The position numbers were made by a program, and so were the translations under genes. Shown here piece after piece: positions 43,223 through 64,000 of a DNA stretch of 64,000 nt (positions within the stretch are counted from its first letter, which is position 1; each line of letters begins with the position of its first letter). This DNA comes from Marthasterias glacialis. Taxonomy: Eukaryota; Echinodermata; Asteroidea; Forcipulatida; Asteriidae. The notes below the pieces were generated by a model. It saw nothing but the letters and a program-made list of their open reading frames with translations, was not told the origin of the DNA and searched no databases. The DNA is taken from positions 6,321,884-6,385,883 of the forward strand of contig OU452239.1 of the NCBI GenBank assembly GCA_911728455.2, written 5' to 3'.

Positions 43223-43261
<39 letters not shown>
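43223..43261 (+). repeat. (CA)n microsatellite
   Basis: About 19 uninterrupted CA units at the right border of the element 42530-43210. Confidence 0.9.
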
Positions 43262-43262
<1 letters not shown>

Positions 43263-44268
43263 AAGTGTGTATTTACCTCCAATCGGGGACCTCCTATTGT
43301 CCCTCTTCCTAACTTTTTAGCAACAGCTCCCATTGGTTTTGAACACGATTTCCAACTGGGGACCTTTTCCAACTGGGTACCCTATTGTCCTCTTTTGTTA
43401 TAAGTCCCCGGTTTGAATGCCTAAACAAACTCTCACACACACACACGCTTACAATCCCCCGAATCAATGTAACAATGTTTCGACAAAACTATCATGCTAA
43501 AGGGTAAGCTACAGGAACAACGCTATATAAATCAACAACTATATACTACTCTATTCGAATAAAGATAAGTCTACATCAGTGTGTTACAGCACATTCTTAA
43601 CTCGACAAGGTTTATCACGCGAAATTAAGATTCACCTTGACGACGACGGACCCAATTATTTTCAAGTCTGACCTGTATATCCAAGACTTACCGCGTTAAA
43701 GTCAACAGATTCAAAGTTTGCGGGTCATGTCAGCAATTAGGAAATCACGGACGATGCTGACCAGAAAAAAAAATTAAATGATTTGATTAAACACTTATCT
43801 TGGATTGAATACTTTTGTCTTATGCACCAATCCGAGCAGCGCTCGTTTAAATAGTATTTATAGTGTTTTACACACGCACATGTGCACAAAATCAGCATGG
43901 ATGATTTACAGTGTTCGTACGTCGACGCGCGCGTGCATGCGGCGGCCAGAGCTGAGGTAGTGTAAACCCATAGAGTTATATATAAGAACTAGAGGGCGTA
44001 CAAACCATGCGACACGGCCCGACAAGGAGCATTTTTTGACCATTGAGAAAATGGCGCGGACCATTCATTTACACTGGTTACTCATCCGTTCACAAAGCAG
44101 CCATTTTCTCAGTGGGCATTCATGTGCAATTTCCCCATAGGGATTTTCGCCCATGGTGAGTCAGTGGAGTTCCGTGCGTGGCATAGTGGTGTGCACCCTC
44201 TAGTTAACTCTATGTGTAAACCCCAATGAACGAGCTGCTCGGATTTGTCTACATGACGTTCCGGCGGT
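43262..44268. other. CBS downstream region
   Basis: Probable CBS 3'UTR at its right side; a fragment CCATAGAGTTATATATAAG near 43970 matches the palindromic motif at 2762. No other gene seen. Confidence 0.4.
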
Positions 44269-55357
<11,089 letters not shown>

Positions 55358-57030
55358 TACCACAGGTACTCAAAGATCCTTGTGAAAACGAAGATCTTAA
55401 AAACAATAATGGTAAAAGGATTATTATTATTTACAAAATGAATGGACACGCGGCGTATAGCCATGGCGGGGAGGGGGGCTCGTTCCCCCACAATTTGCCG
55501 GTACCCCTGGTGCCCCCATGAAAAAATCAAGATACATATATTCATTAAAAACATGGACCCTGCTCTCCCCCCCCCCCTGAAAAGACATCCCCCGTGCCCC
55601 CAAGGACAAAATCCTGGCTACGTCGCTGATGGATAGGTGTTCGTGAAGCCACGGAGGTAACCCATGCACCACTCAACAACAACAACATGTCTAACGAGTT
55701 TGTCTGCGTAGTTATGTTTTTATCATTAGTATAAAAATAAACCGAAGACAGAAACTGAAATAGACCGAAATAACTTCATACTGGAAACCATGAGTATTCT
55801 TCTGGAAAACATACAGATACCGGTATAGTTTTTTTCTTCTTAACAAATTACACTGCATGAGGTGTGTAAAAGACAACGCCCAGGAAGTCAACTGTACACA
55901 TCAAATGGCGTTCGATTAGTTTTAAAGGGGCTAACAAGAGAGCTCTAGTGAGTTGAAAGGGCTCCGCAACATCAGTATGATTGTGTTTATGAGTTTTCAA
56001 GAAAACCTGTTTGCAGAGTCTGTCATTAGAGGCAACATAAGAAGGGTTCAGATTTAGGAAGTTATTTCCTCTCACCAGTACTCAATAATGTATAGTGTAT
56101 AAATTAATCCATTGATTGGTGGAATTGATTTACTTTTTTTCATTTGGTTTATATCATCAATACATTAATCAACTATGATTAGTGTTTCGAACCATACGGT
56201 TAACACAAACATGTTTTAATGGTATTTTTGCCACCAAAAGATGTTCATAAAATCTACAGTTTGCGTACTTCTGCAATTTAACAAACGGTCTCCTTAATTT
56301 CGACAACTATGATGAATAATTAAGACACCGATATGTCAGGACGAGACCGATTTAACGAAAACACGTTAAACAGGCTTGTTTAACTTACCAATGTAGACAA
56401 GTCAAGGCAGTTGAGGAATTAAGTTTTATTGATCTTTGATCCATTAACCCACACTGAAAGCATCAATATGTATCGTTGTGTTACTGGACTACAAATATAC
56501 TACAATAATGATTGAATTATTGGCTGCAACGAGTTAAAACTCACATTAGCTGATAATTAAAGGGAATCTCGCTCTCAATTGGTTCAGTCAAAACCTTTAA
56601 ATGTCGATTTGATAAGTGGTGCGAGACGAGTAAGGTGGTGTACCTTATGCTCTCCCTCTTTATTTAGCAATGTTTGTGTCTTTTTGAATAAATTATTGCC
56701 ACCGTTGTTAATAGTCAACTTTGAAACACACATCTAACCATGTTTGACAACGATACAACAAAGAAAGCAACTCGTGGCCGTAGCAAACCGAGTTCAAAAG
56801 ATTGCCTGAGCCAGACTTAGGGCGAGCAAGACGACCCTGAGCCCGAGTGACCCATCCAACAAGAATACGGCTGTAATTTGATACCATCATTGAACTGAGA
56901 CTCGCTAATAATTGAGTTGAAAAACCTCTACAAACACATCTTCGTTATTCGGTGCGTTTTAAAAAGCTGCGAAAATTTGTTGAGAAATTTTGCTGTACAG
57001 TTAGTTAGATGGTATACTAAGTTTGTTCTA
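55358..57030. other. CBS upstream region
   Basis: Likely holds CBS 5'UTR exon(s) and promoter; none could be fixed. A GGCGTA-ended MITE fragment lies at 55446-55631 with C-runs. The rest is AT-rich with no gene seen. Confidence 0.4.
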
Positions 57031-57169
57031 CACTCTAAAAACTAACGTAGTCAAAACAGCGTTAATTATTCATTTTAGAACACATTGTGATTACAATTTG
57101 TCAAAAATGGTCCAAAATGACTAATTAAGGCTGTTTTGACTAACTTTAGTTTAATTTAGAGACTGAGTG
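57031..57169. repeat. Short MITE with CACTC ends
   Basis: CACTCTAAAAACTAACG and GTCAAAACAGC on the left, GCTGTTTTGACTAACTTTAG and GACTGAGTG on the right; imperfect TIRs. Confidence 0.55.
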
Positions 57170-57385
57170 TATAATGTGTAAAGAAAAGGGTAACCATGGA
57201 AAGCTTAAAGGTAGAATACAGGATTGGTATATGCATCCAATGTTTTGTATTAGTATCAGTCTGAAAGCTTACTTATTATAAACCTCCTACAGTGCCAGTC
57301 TTCCATAGAAATATTTCTTTCTGAAACACCCTCACCCCACCAACAAAGATATTGAAAAAAATAGGAGACCGCCAACATAAGGGCT

Positions 57386-57456
57386 GGCTAGCCCAGTTGA
57401 TAGAGCGTTGTCATGTTTAACCTGTGGTCGCAGGTTCAAGCCCTTCTCTAGTTTTC
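57386..57456 (+). repeat. tRNA-like sequence, probably a decayed SINE head
   Basis: GGGCTGGCTAGCCCAGTTG (A box region) and GGTTCAAGCCC (B box) are present, but acceptor-stem pairing fails and no clear anticodon loop was found. Read as a tRNA-derived repeat, not a functional tRNA gene. Confidence 0.5.
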
Positions 57457-58721
57457 TTTATCCACGCAAAATTAAATTAAAATCTATTGTAAAGTTTATA
57501 AAATGATTATCTGAAAGTTTTGAATGAATGTACTCACTTGATTTTGTTTAACATGACATACCTGACAACTGTATTCTTGTAGAAGTTGTGATGCGAATGG
57601 AGTCTCTGTATAATTTGGTTCCAGTAGACACACTTCACTTGGGCGTTACTCAGTTACGCAAGTTTATGCCATAAATACAAAATCATTAAGTAATTCCCTG
57701 CAATAAAAGTATTAATCAGCCATTTAAAATGCAGCTGAAGTCTGTCCGTACAGGTTTTTATAGCTTATAACCAAAAATGCTCTTTGAACACTTCCAGGTA
57801 CATCGTTATTGTCTAAACCAATACTGTTAGTATACTTATTGATAATGGATTGAGTCGAGATTAGACAAAGGTCACTTTTGAAATCTGAAAAAAAATCAAA
57901 CACTGGCTTTAACGTGTTAGGTTTATTGGTTGAAACAGAAACTTACCAGAGGGACCTAATTGAATAAACGGGCATCCGAAAACAAGGTTCAGTGGTCAAT
58001 GTTCAGCCCTAACAACAATGTTTTTGATAAGTGAAACGATGAACAAATAAAAAGTATCAAGCAGGATCCACATAGAAATTAAAAGACTTGTTATTGAACA
58101 TTTTGGGTTGACAACATTCCGCTTAATAGGCAGTATACTAATTTAAGTGTAGAATACAAAAGGAAACTGGGCTAAGTGAGGGATCCAGAGGTCACGTGTC
58201 AGAGCTGAGAGCCCCATGGTGACCTATGGCACAGTTACTTTGCCATGAACGTGCTTGAACTTTGATTTATAAAGGCGCAGTGCATTGTTAAAGTTATGAA
58301 TAATTCATGTATGAGATCAGCGTATTTAAAAGTGTAGTTTTTATTTTATGGTGCCTCAAAGCACAGCTCAGGTTGGTGTTAAAGCCCCAGCTCAACATTG
58401 GTAAACTGACCAAGTGCTTCCATGCTTTGCACAAATCAAGATATTTGTAATAAAACCAACCTGTGAAAATGTCAGCTCATTTCGTTGTTCCATTGGCGAG
58501 AAAACGGTAAAAATGCACTCAGCATTTTTATATACGCATTCATATATAGGCATGAGTTTACTGAGACGAAAACTATTTTTGAGTCTTATTTCATTTATTA
58601 TTTAAAAATGATAACACTTCAGGCAGAAATATTTTAAGGAAAGTTTTCCCACCATTATTGGGTCATTCCGTGCCAAATCACCTAAAATTCTGAAAAGTTT
58701 GGCAGTGACCGACTCAGATTT

Positions 58722-60258
58722 TTAAAGGGACACACCGGCTTATTGTTTACCTAATTAAGTGATGTGGAATGACAGACAATAATATTTAAATGGTTGTTGT
58801 ACAAAAAAATCATCAAAAATATCACGTAATTAACAAAAAATAATGTGAAAAAAACAATACATGGTCAAAGGTCAGCTTATACGCTTTTCCAGCCGTTGCA
58901 ACTGTCAAGTTTACGTGACAATGTTACGCAATGTTGTAAGTAGACTGGTGCTCTGTTTATGTATGAATTATTACAATGGCGAGGCATGGTGATCCAGACT
59001 TCATATTAATCCAGCACAAATTCACGTGTAAATAAAAAACACATAATCGTCGTCGTGGTTATTCAGACATAGCACGCCCTATCACGCTATTCCAGCCCCC
59101 CTGTCAAATGTCAGTGATTCTGCCTCTTGTCCAACTTTCAAATTCACGTGTAAATAAAAAACATACATAAACGGACAGTTTGTATTCTGTGTACGACGAA
59201 CTGGACGAACTTACTTGCAAGGGAGAACGTTTCTTCGACATCCAAGGATCGATACAAAAAAACATCGCAAGGAAAAACACCTAAAAGGCGGTCCAACGAA
59301 AAGTAAAAAGTAAAAAAAAACATGATAAATCCAAAGGGAAAGCCAGCATGTGCCAAGCGAGCCTCCCGCCTTCGCTGCAAACGGATTGCCTTTCTCCTGG
59401 CAGCTTTAGCGATGGCATTCTCCCGTTTTTCGGGCGATGACTTCACTGGCTGGCCGCAGCCACCGCCACCGGTTTTTTGTTGTTGTGGAGATTGGGGGGG
59501 GGAGTGGACATTATGCAGCTATCATAGAAGTAGATAGATCAGCTGTATGGGATAAACCATGGAGGTAGAAATTAGTCTAATTTCTACCTCCATGGATAAA
59601 CATTTCCCGTCGTCGTCCCGCGTTTGTGTAACGCAGGCAACACGTTACAATAGTTAGGGGATAATAGCTAGGGGTACAGACTAAAACAGTCGTAAAAAGA
59701 CGTAATTGTTGTTCTGGCTCCCTACCCCTCCGACAATCTCCCAAGCTTACGGCTAGACCGGCAATGGGGAGTTCACGCCCCGGGGTTTGTCTCTCTGGCC
59801 CCACGAGACACGGCACCGGCTGTACGGGATATTCCCCAAGGTTTACGTTCCGCTAGCTCCCACGCTGGTGCGCCGTAAAACACGCTTCGGTTGCACGGAC
59901 TCTCTGAATGCGAATATTACGTTCGATTTTTTATCATTATTTACAAATTGTATCAATAATCTGAATGCATAGTCTTTTTTGTCAAATACTCATAATTATT
60001 TGTTAAAAAAAGATTTAAATTTGGTTCAGTAATTTACTTTTATACGGCTGAAAGTAAAACTAACTCCGAAGATCACGTGATTTATCCGAACCACTTTTTG
60101 GGTTCGGATAAGTCGTTTTTTGAAAAATGCTCAAAAATGGCAAAATTTGATGGCTTCTTTTAGGAACCATTCTTCTCCATTCTTGGAAGACCTTTGAAGT
60201 CATGTGTTAGCCTATTTTGTAGCCCAAAAAGCCCAACGTAGCCGGTGTGCCCCTTTAA
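58722..60258. mobile_element. Inner TTAA-flanked element, 1.54 kb
   Basis: TTAA plus AGGGACACACCGGCT at left; AGCCGGTGTGCCCCT plus TTAA at right. Interior is mixed: AT-rich left arm with a repeated CAAATTCACGTGTAAATAAA (59019, 59140), a GC-rich central block 59340-59900, and a short hairpin ATCCGAACCAC/GTTCGGAT near 60090. The - strand of 59446-59330 reads a basic Arg/Lys/Ala-rich segment (RRKAIRLQRRREARLAHAG), source unknown. Confidence 0.75.
59559..59597. repeat. 39-bp perfect palindrome inside the inner element
   Basis: CCATGGAGGTAGAAATTAG, one T, then its exact complement. Arms 19 bp. Confidence 0.85.
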
Positions 60259-61177
60259 CTTTTTTTTGAACAATCCTCTATGGGTGCAATGAACAAACAC
60301 AGAATTTTTTATTCCTAATCCTTGCCGTTTCTGAGATATGGACCCCTGAAAATTTAAGCCCCGCCCCTTCTATTTGAATTTGGTGTTTTGGGCATTTTTG
60401 GAGGCCTATATCTCCAAATTGAGGATAGGATATGTTGCTACCAATTGGTACACAGGTTGACAAGTATCCAAACAACTAGAATCTGCTGTCAAAAGTAATA
60501 CAGAAAATTTAAAAAGTATATCAAAGTTTTATCAAAGTATAGGTCTTTAAAAACCTACATTTTAGCCTACAGAACAACTTTTCATCATTTTGAGACCCCC
60601 TCGTGAATTGCTTGGATATTACATTTGGCTATCAACTGGGTACATAGGACTGTAATGAAAAAAGAATAGCGTAATCACATTTTTGGTGGGTGTTTGGCAG
60701 GGGTCTGAAAATGGGTCCGCTTGGAAAAATGCCAAAAAAATTTCAAGTGGTTTTTTCATAATGCGGTACATTACTGTCAAATTTCACAATTTTTTCCCAA
60801 AACACTTAATGTCCAGTCTATTTGTGAAAAAAAAGTTTGTATCTCAACTCCTTCATGTTCAGAATAATATTTTAATGATCGTAGTATTTTGCATTTTTCC
60901 AAGCGGACCCAAGATCAAAATGAACTGGTCGTCTGTCTTAAGGTTCAAATAGAGGATTGTTAAAAAAAAAAAAATTAGCAAAATCTGAGTCGGTCACTGC
61001 CAACCCATCAGGTGAGTTGGCACGAAATAACCCTATTATCTTTATACCATGTAAGGTATATGTAAATCTGTGAAAGTTATGTTTTTCGTCTTACCGATGT
61101 TGAGCTGGGGCTTGAAAACGGCCAGTTTGCTTAGACTTTGGTGGTGTATAATGAAATGTTTCGCGATTTATGATCGA

Positions 61178-61371
61178 CAGCGGCGTAGCTAGCATCTTTT
61201 TTGAAGGTGGAAAAAGGGGCACAGATATTTGAAGGGAGAAATTTCAGTGAAATTGTCCATTATAGCAAATTTTACTGTGTCAACACGCTGACAGGGGGGG
61301 GGGGGGGGGGGCAAACAGAGTGACAAGATGCTCCACCGGGACAACTGCCTTGCCCCCATTGGCTACGCCAA
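61178..61371. repeat. GGCGTAGC-ended MITE with poly-G run
   Basis: CAGCGGCGTAGCTAGC at left and TTGGCTACGCCA at right; similar class to 37475-37766. Confidence 0.55.
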
Positions 61372-61918
61372 AAACAAACAAACAAGCTACTCACGAAATA
61401 GTCCGGTCGTAAATAGTGGTTAAACATTTCGCTTTCCCGTGTTCTGTAGAGTTTAATAAACTCCATTATTTTGATTAACATTTTTATTTTGAGTACTTTC
61501 CTGAAGCCCTTGATAGCAAACACAGTGGGCCTTCAAAGCAAACACAATGGGCGTAATTTGAAGACGACAACTGAACCGTTACTGACTGTACACGCGGTTC
61601 TAATTGGTTGGCATGGAAACGGCAGCATATGCAGTTATTACTACCGTTCAAGGTTTTTTAACTCCACAATATATTAACATACTGCAAAAAGAAGAAGAAG
61701 AAGAAAGAAAGAAAAACCTTATAAGGAAAGAAAAAGACAATTTCATTAGCAAATCTATACTTAAAATAAAAGTAAATACTAAAGGTTACAAAATTTCTGT
61801 TAAAAATTCGTTCTTGAACGTCAGATTTAACAGGTTACTCAACTAAGACTCTGTCAGTAATTATAATAATGCATTGATCCATGACGACTACGGGCAATTT
61901 ACAGACAAATATCAGTCT

Positions 61919-61925
61919 TATAAAA
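61919..61925 (+). promoter_or_regulatory. TATA box ahead of the right-edge gene
   Basis: TATAAAA about 95 bases before the ATG at 62020; its spacing suits a short 5'UTR. Function inferred from position only. Confidence 0.4.
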
Positions 61926-62019
61926 GACACACCTATAGTTATTGTTCCATCACATCTTGTGACGTAAGAAAGGGAGCCTGGTGGTCATATTGAAGAGTAG
62001 TTTTAATCGCAGACGAAAA

Positions 62020-62761
62020 ATGCTGCTGCGTTTGGTTTGTTTTCATGTTGCACTGACTGTCTCTGAAGGTAAGAATTCTTTTACGATAAACCAAGGGTTG
62101 CTCAAGCCATGGGTTTGGGTCCGCGGCAAGACACTTCACCGTTATTGCTCCGTCCTTCGGATGGCACGTAAAGCTGTAGATCCCGTTTGATGTGCAATGC
62201 TCGTACTTACCGCCTAGAGATGGGGTTTCATTTGCCCCGGTGTTTCTGGCAGTGGCTGCCGAATGCATCCCGGCACCCTGTATACCCATATAATGTGCTA
62301 TACATAAATTGGTCTCTTAAATTCAAAAACTTCAAAAACCTGTCTTAAAAATGATTTAACGAGCACCTTGAGTTTGATAGATCCGTGTGCGTTAGAAAAC
62401 TCCGGTACAATAATAATTATTTCGTTGTCAGATTGTGGCTTGGGGGGGGGGGGGGGGCCCCCTCAACACGGGCTAATTTCATTTACCATCAACATGAATC
62501 TGAAATGTACCATATTGTAAGATACTTTTGAATCTTTTGCTTATTTTAAAGCAATGGTCTGCTTGATTAGTAAAGAGCCCGATCCATTCTCTGATCACAA
62601 CCTACGCTGGGGAATTTCAACTATTGACGTGTGTATGTGCACTGAGATAAGACTGGGCGGTGTAAACGTTTTACCACCAATAAAATCCTACGAAGTGACC
62701 TTTATTGACAACCTTTATTTGAATCATAATCCAGCGGAGATTCAACAACAATTCCCATGCT
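62020..62761 (+). CDS. 5' part of a gene for a putative secreted Cys-containing protein, unrecognised
   Basis: Two exons are proposed, 62020-62068 and 62552-62761. Exon 1 starts MLLRLVCFHVALTVSE, a short signal-peptide-like stretch, and ends in phase 1 at a good donor (GAAG|GTAAGA). Exon 2 opens after an AAAG acceptor in the matching phase, reads 70 codons without a stop (key stretches SKEPDPFSDHNLRWG, DVCMCTEIRL, IQQQFPC) and ends at GCT|GTAAGT. I do not recognise the family. A candidate third exon after TGCAG at 63951 stays open in the required phase to the window edge, but this is weak. A truncated SINE sits in intron 1. The call rests on phase agreement, the TATA box and codon-like composition; it could still be a false model. 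Confidence 0.42.
62085..62330 (+). repeat. 5'-truncated SINE in intron 1 of the right-edge gene
   Basis: Starts inside the central block (GGCAAGACACTTCACCG) and continues with the usual body to CACCCTGTATACCCATATAATG. No tRNA head. Confidence 0.7.
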
Positions 62762-62838
62762 GTAAGTAAAATGAGAATAGTGTATTAGAGTGATGTCTCA
62801 TTAACAATTTATTGCAGGCTGTAATGGGGTCCAGGCTG

Positions 62839-62912
62839 TTTTGTACACCCAAGGGGGCAAATGGTACCGGAGGCGAAGCCGAGGGTGCCATTAGACCCCT
62901 GCGGTGTACAAA
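62839..62912. repeat. Foldback hairpin near the right edge
   Basis: TTTTGTACACC against GGTGTACAAA, closing on CGGAGGCGAAGCCGAGGG. The tip is the same motif as in hairpins A and C. Confidence 0.7.
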
Positions 62913-63616
62913 CACAAAGGAACCTATTTATGGTTATTGCTATTTATTTGACCAAGATAAATCAAACAAAAAATTACAACGAAACAAGTACATAAAAACA
63001 TGAAAGAAAAAGTAATCCAAACAGGAAAAAAAAATAAACAATAAAACAAGTAGATAAATAAGCACATGTTGAAGGAAAAGGGGAAAAAACATATTGGGGG
63101 CGGGGACGGTCCACCATGGCAAAAAACAAACAACCACAAATCATGCGGGTCGGGAACAACAAAATTAAACTGAAAAGTATCACACAGCGTGCAACAATTA
63201 CTGTTAAGCTATATACCATGGTAATAGATAGCAGGGGGTGGGAAAACAACGTTATGAAGTGAAATAAATTATATGTTTTAATTAATCGATTGTTAAACAT
63301 TGCATTTCGTTGTTTATTTGAAAAACTCAAACACATTAAGAGGAAATTACCTACAACCTCATCCCCGCGGCTATTTCTAATATTATTGTAGAAGGCTGTG
63401 GAAACGACCAACGGTGGGCATGATCACGGTACCCGTGGGGTACATCACACATGTTACCTTCCTGAGTGCGAACGCCATGAATATGCGTCTTTGTATAATA
63501 ATAGTACATGACGTGATTGGTTTTCGACCAGTAAAATTCGATATTACCGTGGTATAACAATGTGATTTGATCCCTTTCTTTCGCTTCATCATTGAATCTT
63601 TATTTTTGTTTCGGTG
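62913..63616. other. No gene seen
   Basis: Should be intron of the right-edge gene if that model is right. AT-rich with an A-rich + strand; ORFs are weak on both strands. Confidence 0.35.
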
Positions 63617-63832
63617 AATCCCGAGCGGTCTGTCACCGGATTCAACTTCTGGTGCTGTCGGTAGCAGACTGTGGGTTCGAATCCCGGTCGTGGCACTTGT
63701 TGTGTCCTTGAACAGGATACTTTACCATTATTTGCTTTGTCCTTCCGATGGGACAATCCCGTGTACTAGGATTTGTAGTGCTCGTAAAAGAACCCAGAAC
63801 ACTTTAATATCGTGCAAGAGTAGGGCAATAGA
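63617..63832 (+). repeat. tRNA-Leu-type SINE copy, 3'-truncated
   Basis: Head CCGAGCGGTCTGTCACCGG, B box GGTTCGAATCCCGGTCG, central block and start of the AAAAGAACCCAGAAC body. Confidence 0.75.
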
Positions 63833-64000
63833 ACCAAGAATTGACCGAGAAGAATTTATTTCAACACAAACCTTCAAAGAAAGTATCACTTATACCTGAA
63901 AAGCCCTAAGCAATCGGTTATTGAAACTATATACATGTTTTTTTCACTGCAGTTCATTTTATGTTTCACATAAATATATCGTCTCACAAAATCGTTAGAC

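Larger units (their letters stand above)
58668..61033. mobile_element. Nested composite: outer GGGTCATT-ended element holding an inner TTAA element
   Basis: Outer TIRs are GGGTCATTCCGTGCC and GGCACGAAATAACCC, and continue as GGCAGTGACCGACTCAGATTT on both sides. Past the inner insert the outer TIR resumes (GAACAATCCTCTAT against ATAGAGGATTGTT), giving about 105-bp TIRs and an original length near 830 bp. Flanks show ATTAT on both sides. No transposase ORF seen. Confidence 0.8.
58379..61113. repeat. TTAA-type MITE, family 2, split by a 2.36-kb nested insertion
   Basis: Left part 58379-58667 (TTAAAGCCCCAGCTC to the CCACCATTAT block), right part 61034-61113 (ATTATCTTTATACCATG to GAGCTGGGGCTT). 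Uninterrupted copies read ACCATCATTATCTTAATACC, so the break point is exact to a few bases and ATTAT is duplicated. Confidence 0.8.

Overview
The window is eukaryotic genomic DNA. Its genes are broken by GT-AG introns, it carries tRNA-derived SINEs, LINE remnants and microsatellites, and it is crowded with short inverted-repeat transposons (MITEs). The gene set (PAFAH2-like, EBAG9, heme-type CBS, and a somatomedin-B class B-like GPCR) points to an animal. A marine invertebrate deuterostome, most likely an echinoderm such as a sea star, fits best, but that placement is inference because no marker sequence was searched.

Five loci can be supported. On the + strand, a complete nine-exon PAFAH2-like acetylhydrolase (CDS 4621-14232) is followed by a three-exon somatomedin-B/7TM receptor (19411-25031). 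On the - strand, a four-exon EBAG9/RCAS1 orthologue (36232 down to 32070) and a twelve-exon cystathionine beta-synthase (55357 down to 44269) lie head to tail. At the right edge, on the + strand, is the 5' part of a gene for a probably secreted, unrecognised Cys-containing protein (62020-62761), with a TATA box in front. Splice phases were followed by hand and agree across every junction of the four main genes; protein lengths come out at 411, 895, 223 and 520 aa.

Layout: 1-4600 is AT-rich with an array of palindromic units containing TTGCATATGCAA; 4621-14232 PAFAH2; 14.3-19.4 kb repeats; 19.4-25.0 kb GPCR; 25.0-32.0 kb nested MITEs; 32.0-36.3 kb EBAG9; 36.3-44.2 kb transposon-dense, including a 582-bp near-perfect palindrome at 40397-40978; 44.3-55.4 kb CBS; 55.4-62.0 kb repeats, including a three-level nest of elements at 58.4-61.1 kb; 62.0-64.0 kb the partial secreted gene.

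The genes show no common pathway: lipid hydrolysis, signalling, Golgi secretion and transsulfuration are ordinary unlinked housekeeping and signalling functions. The unusual content is in the repeats: several MITE families sharing TA-GACC termini, several TTAA-targeting families, foldback hairpins with a shared GC-rich tip, and insertions whose empty sites can be read from sister copies in the same window.
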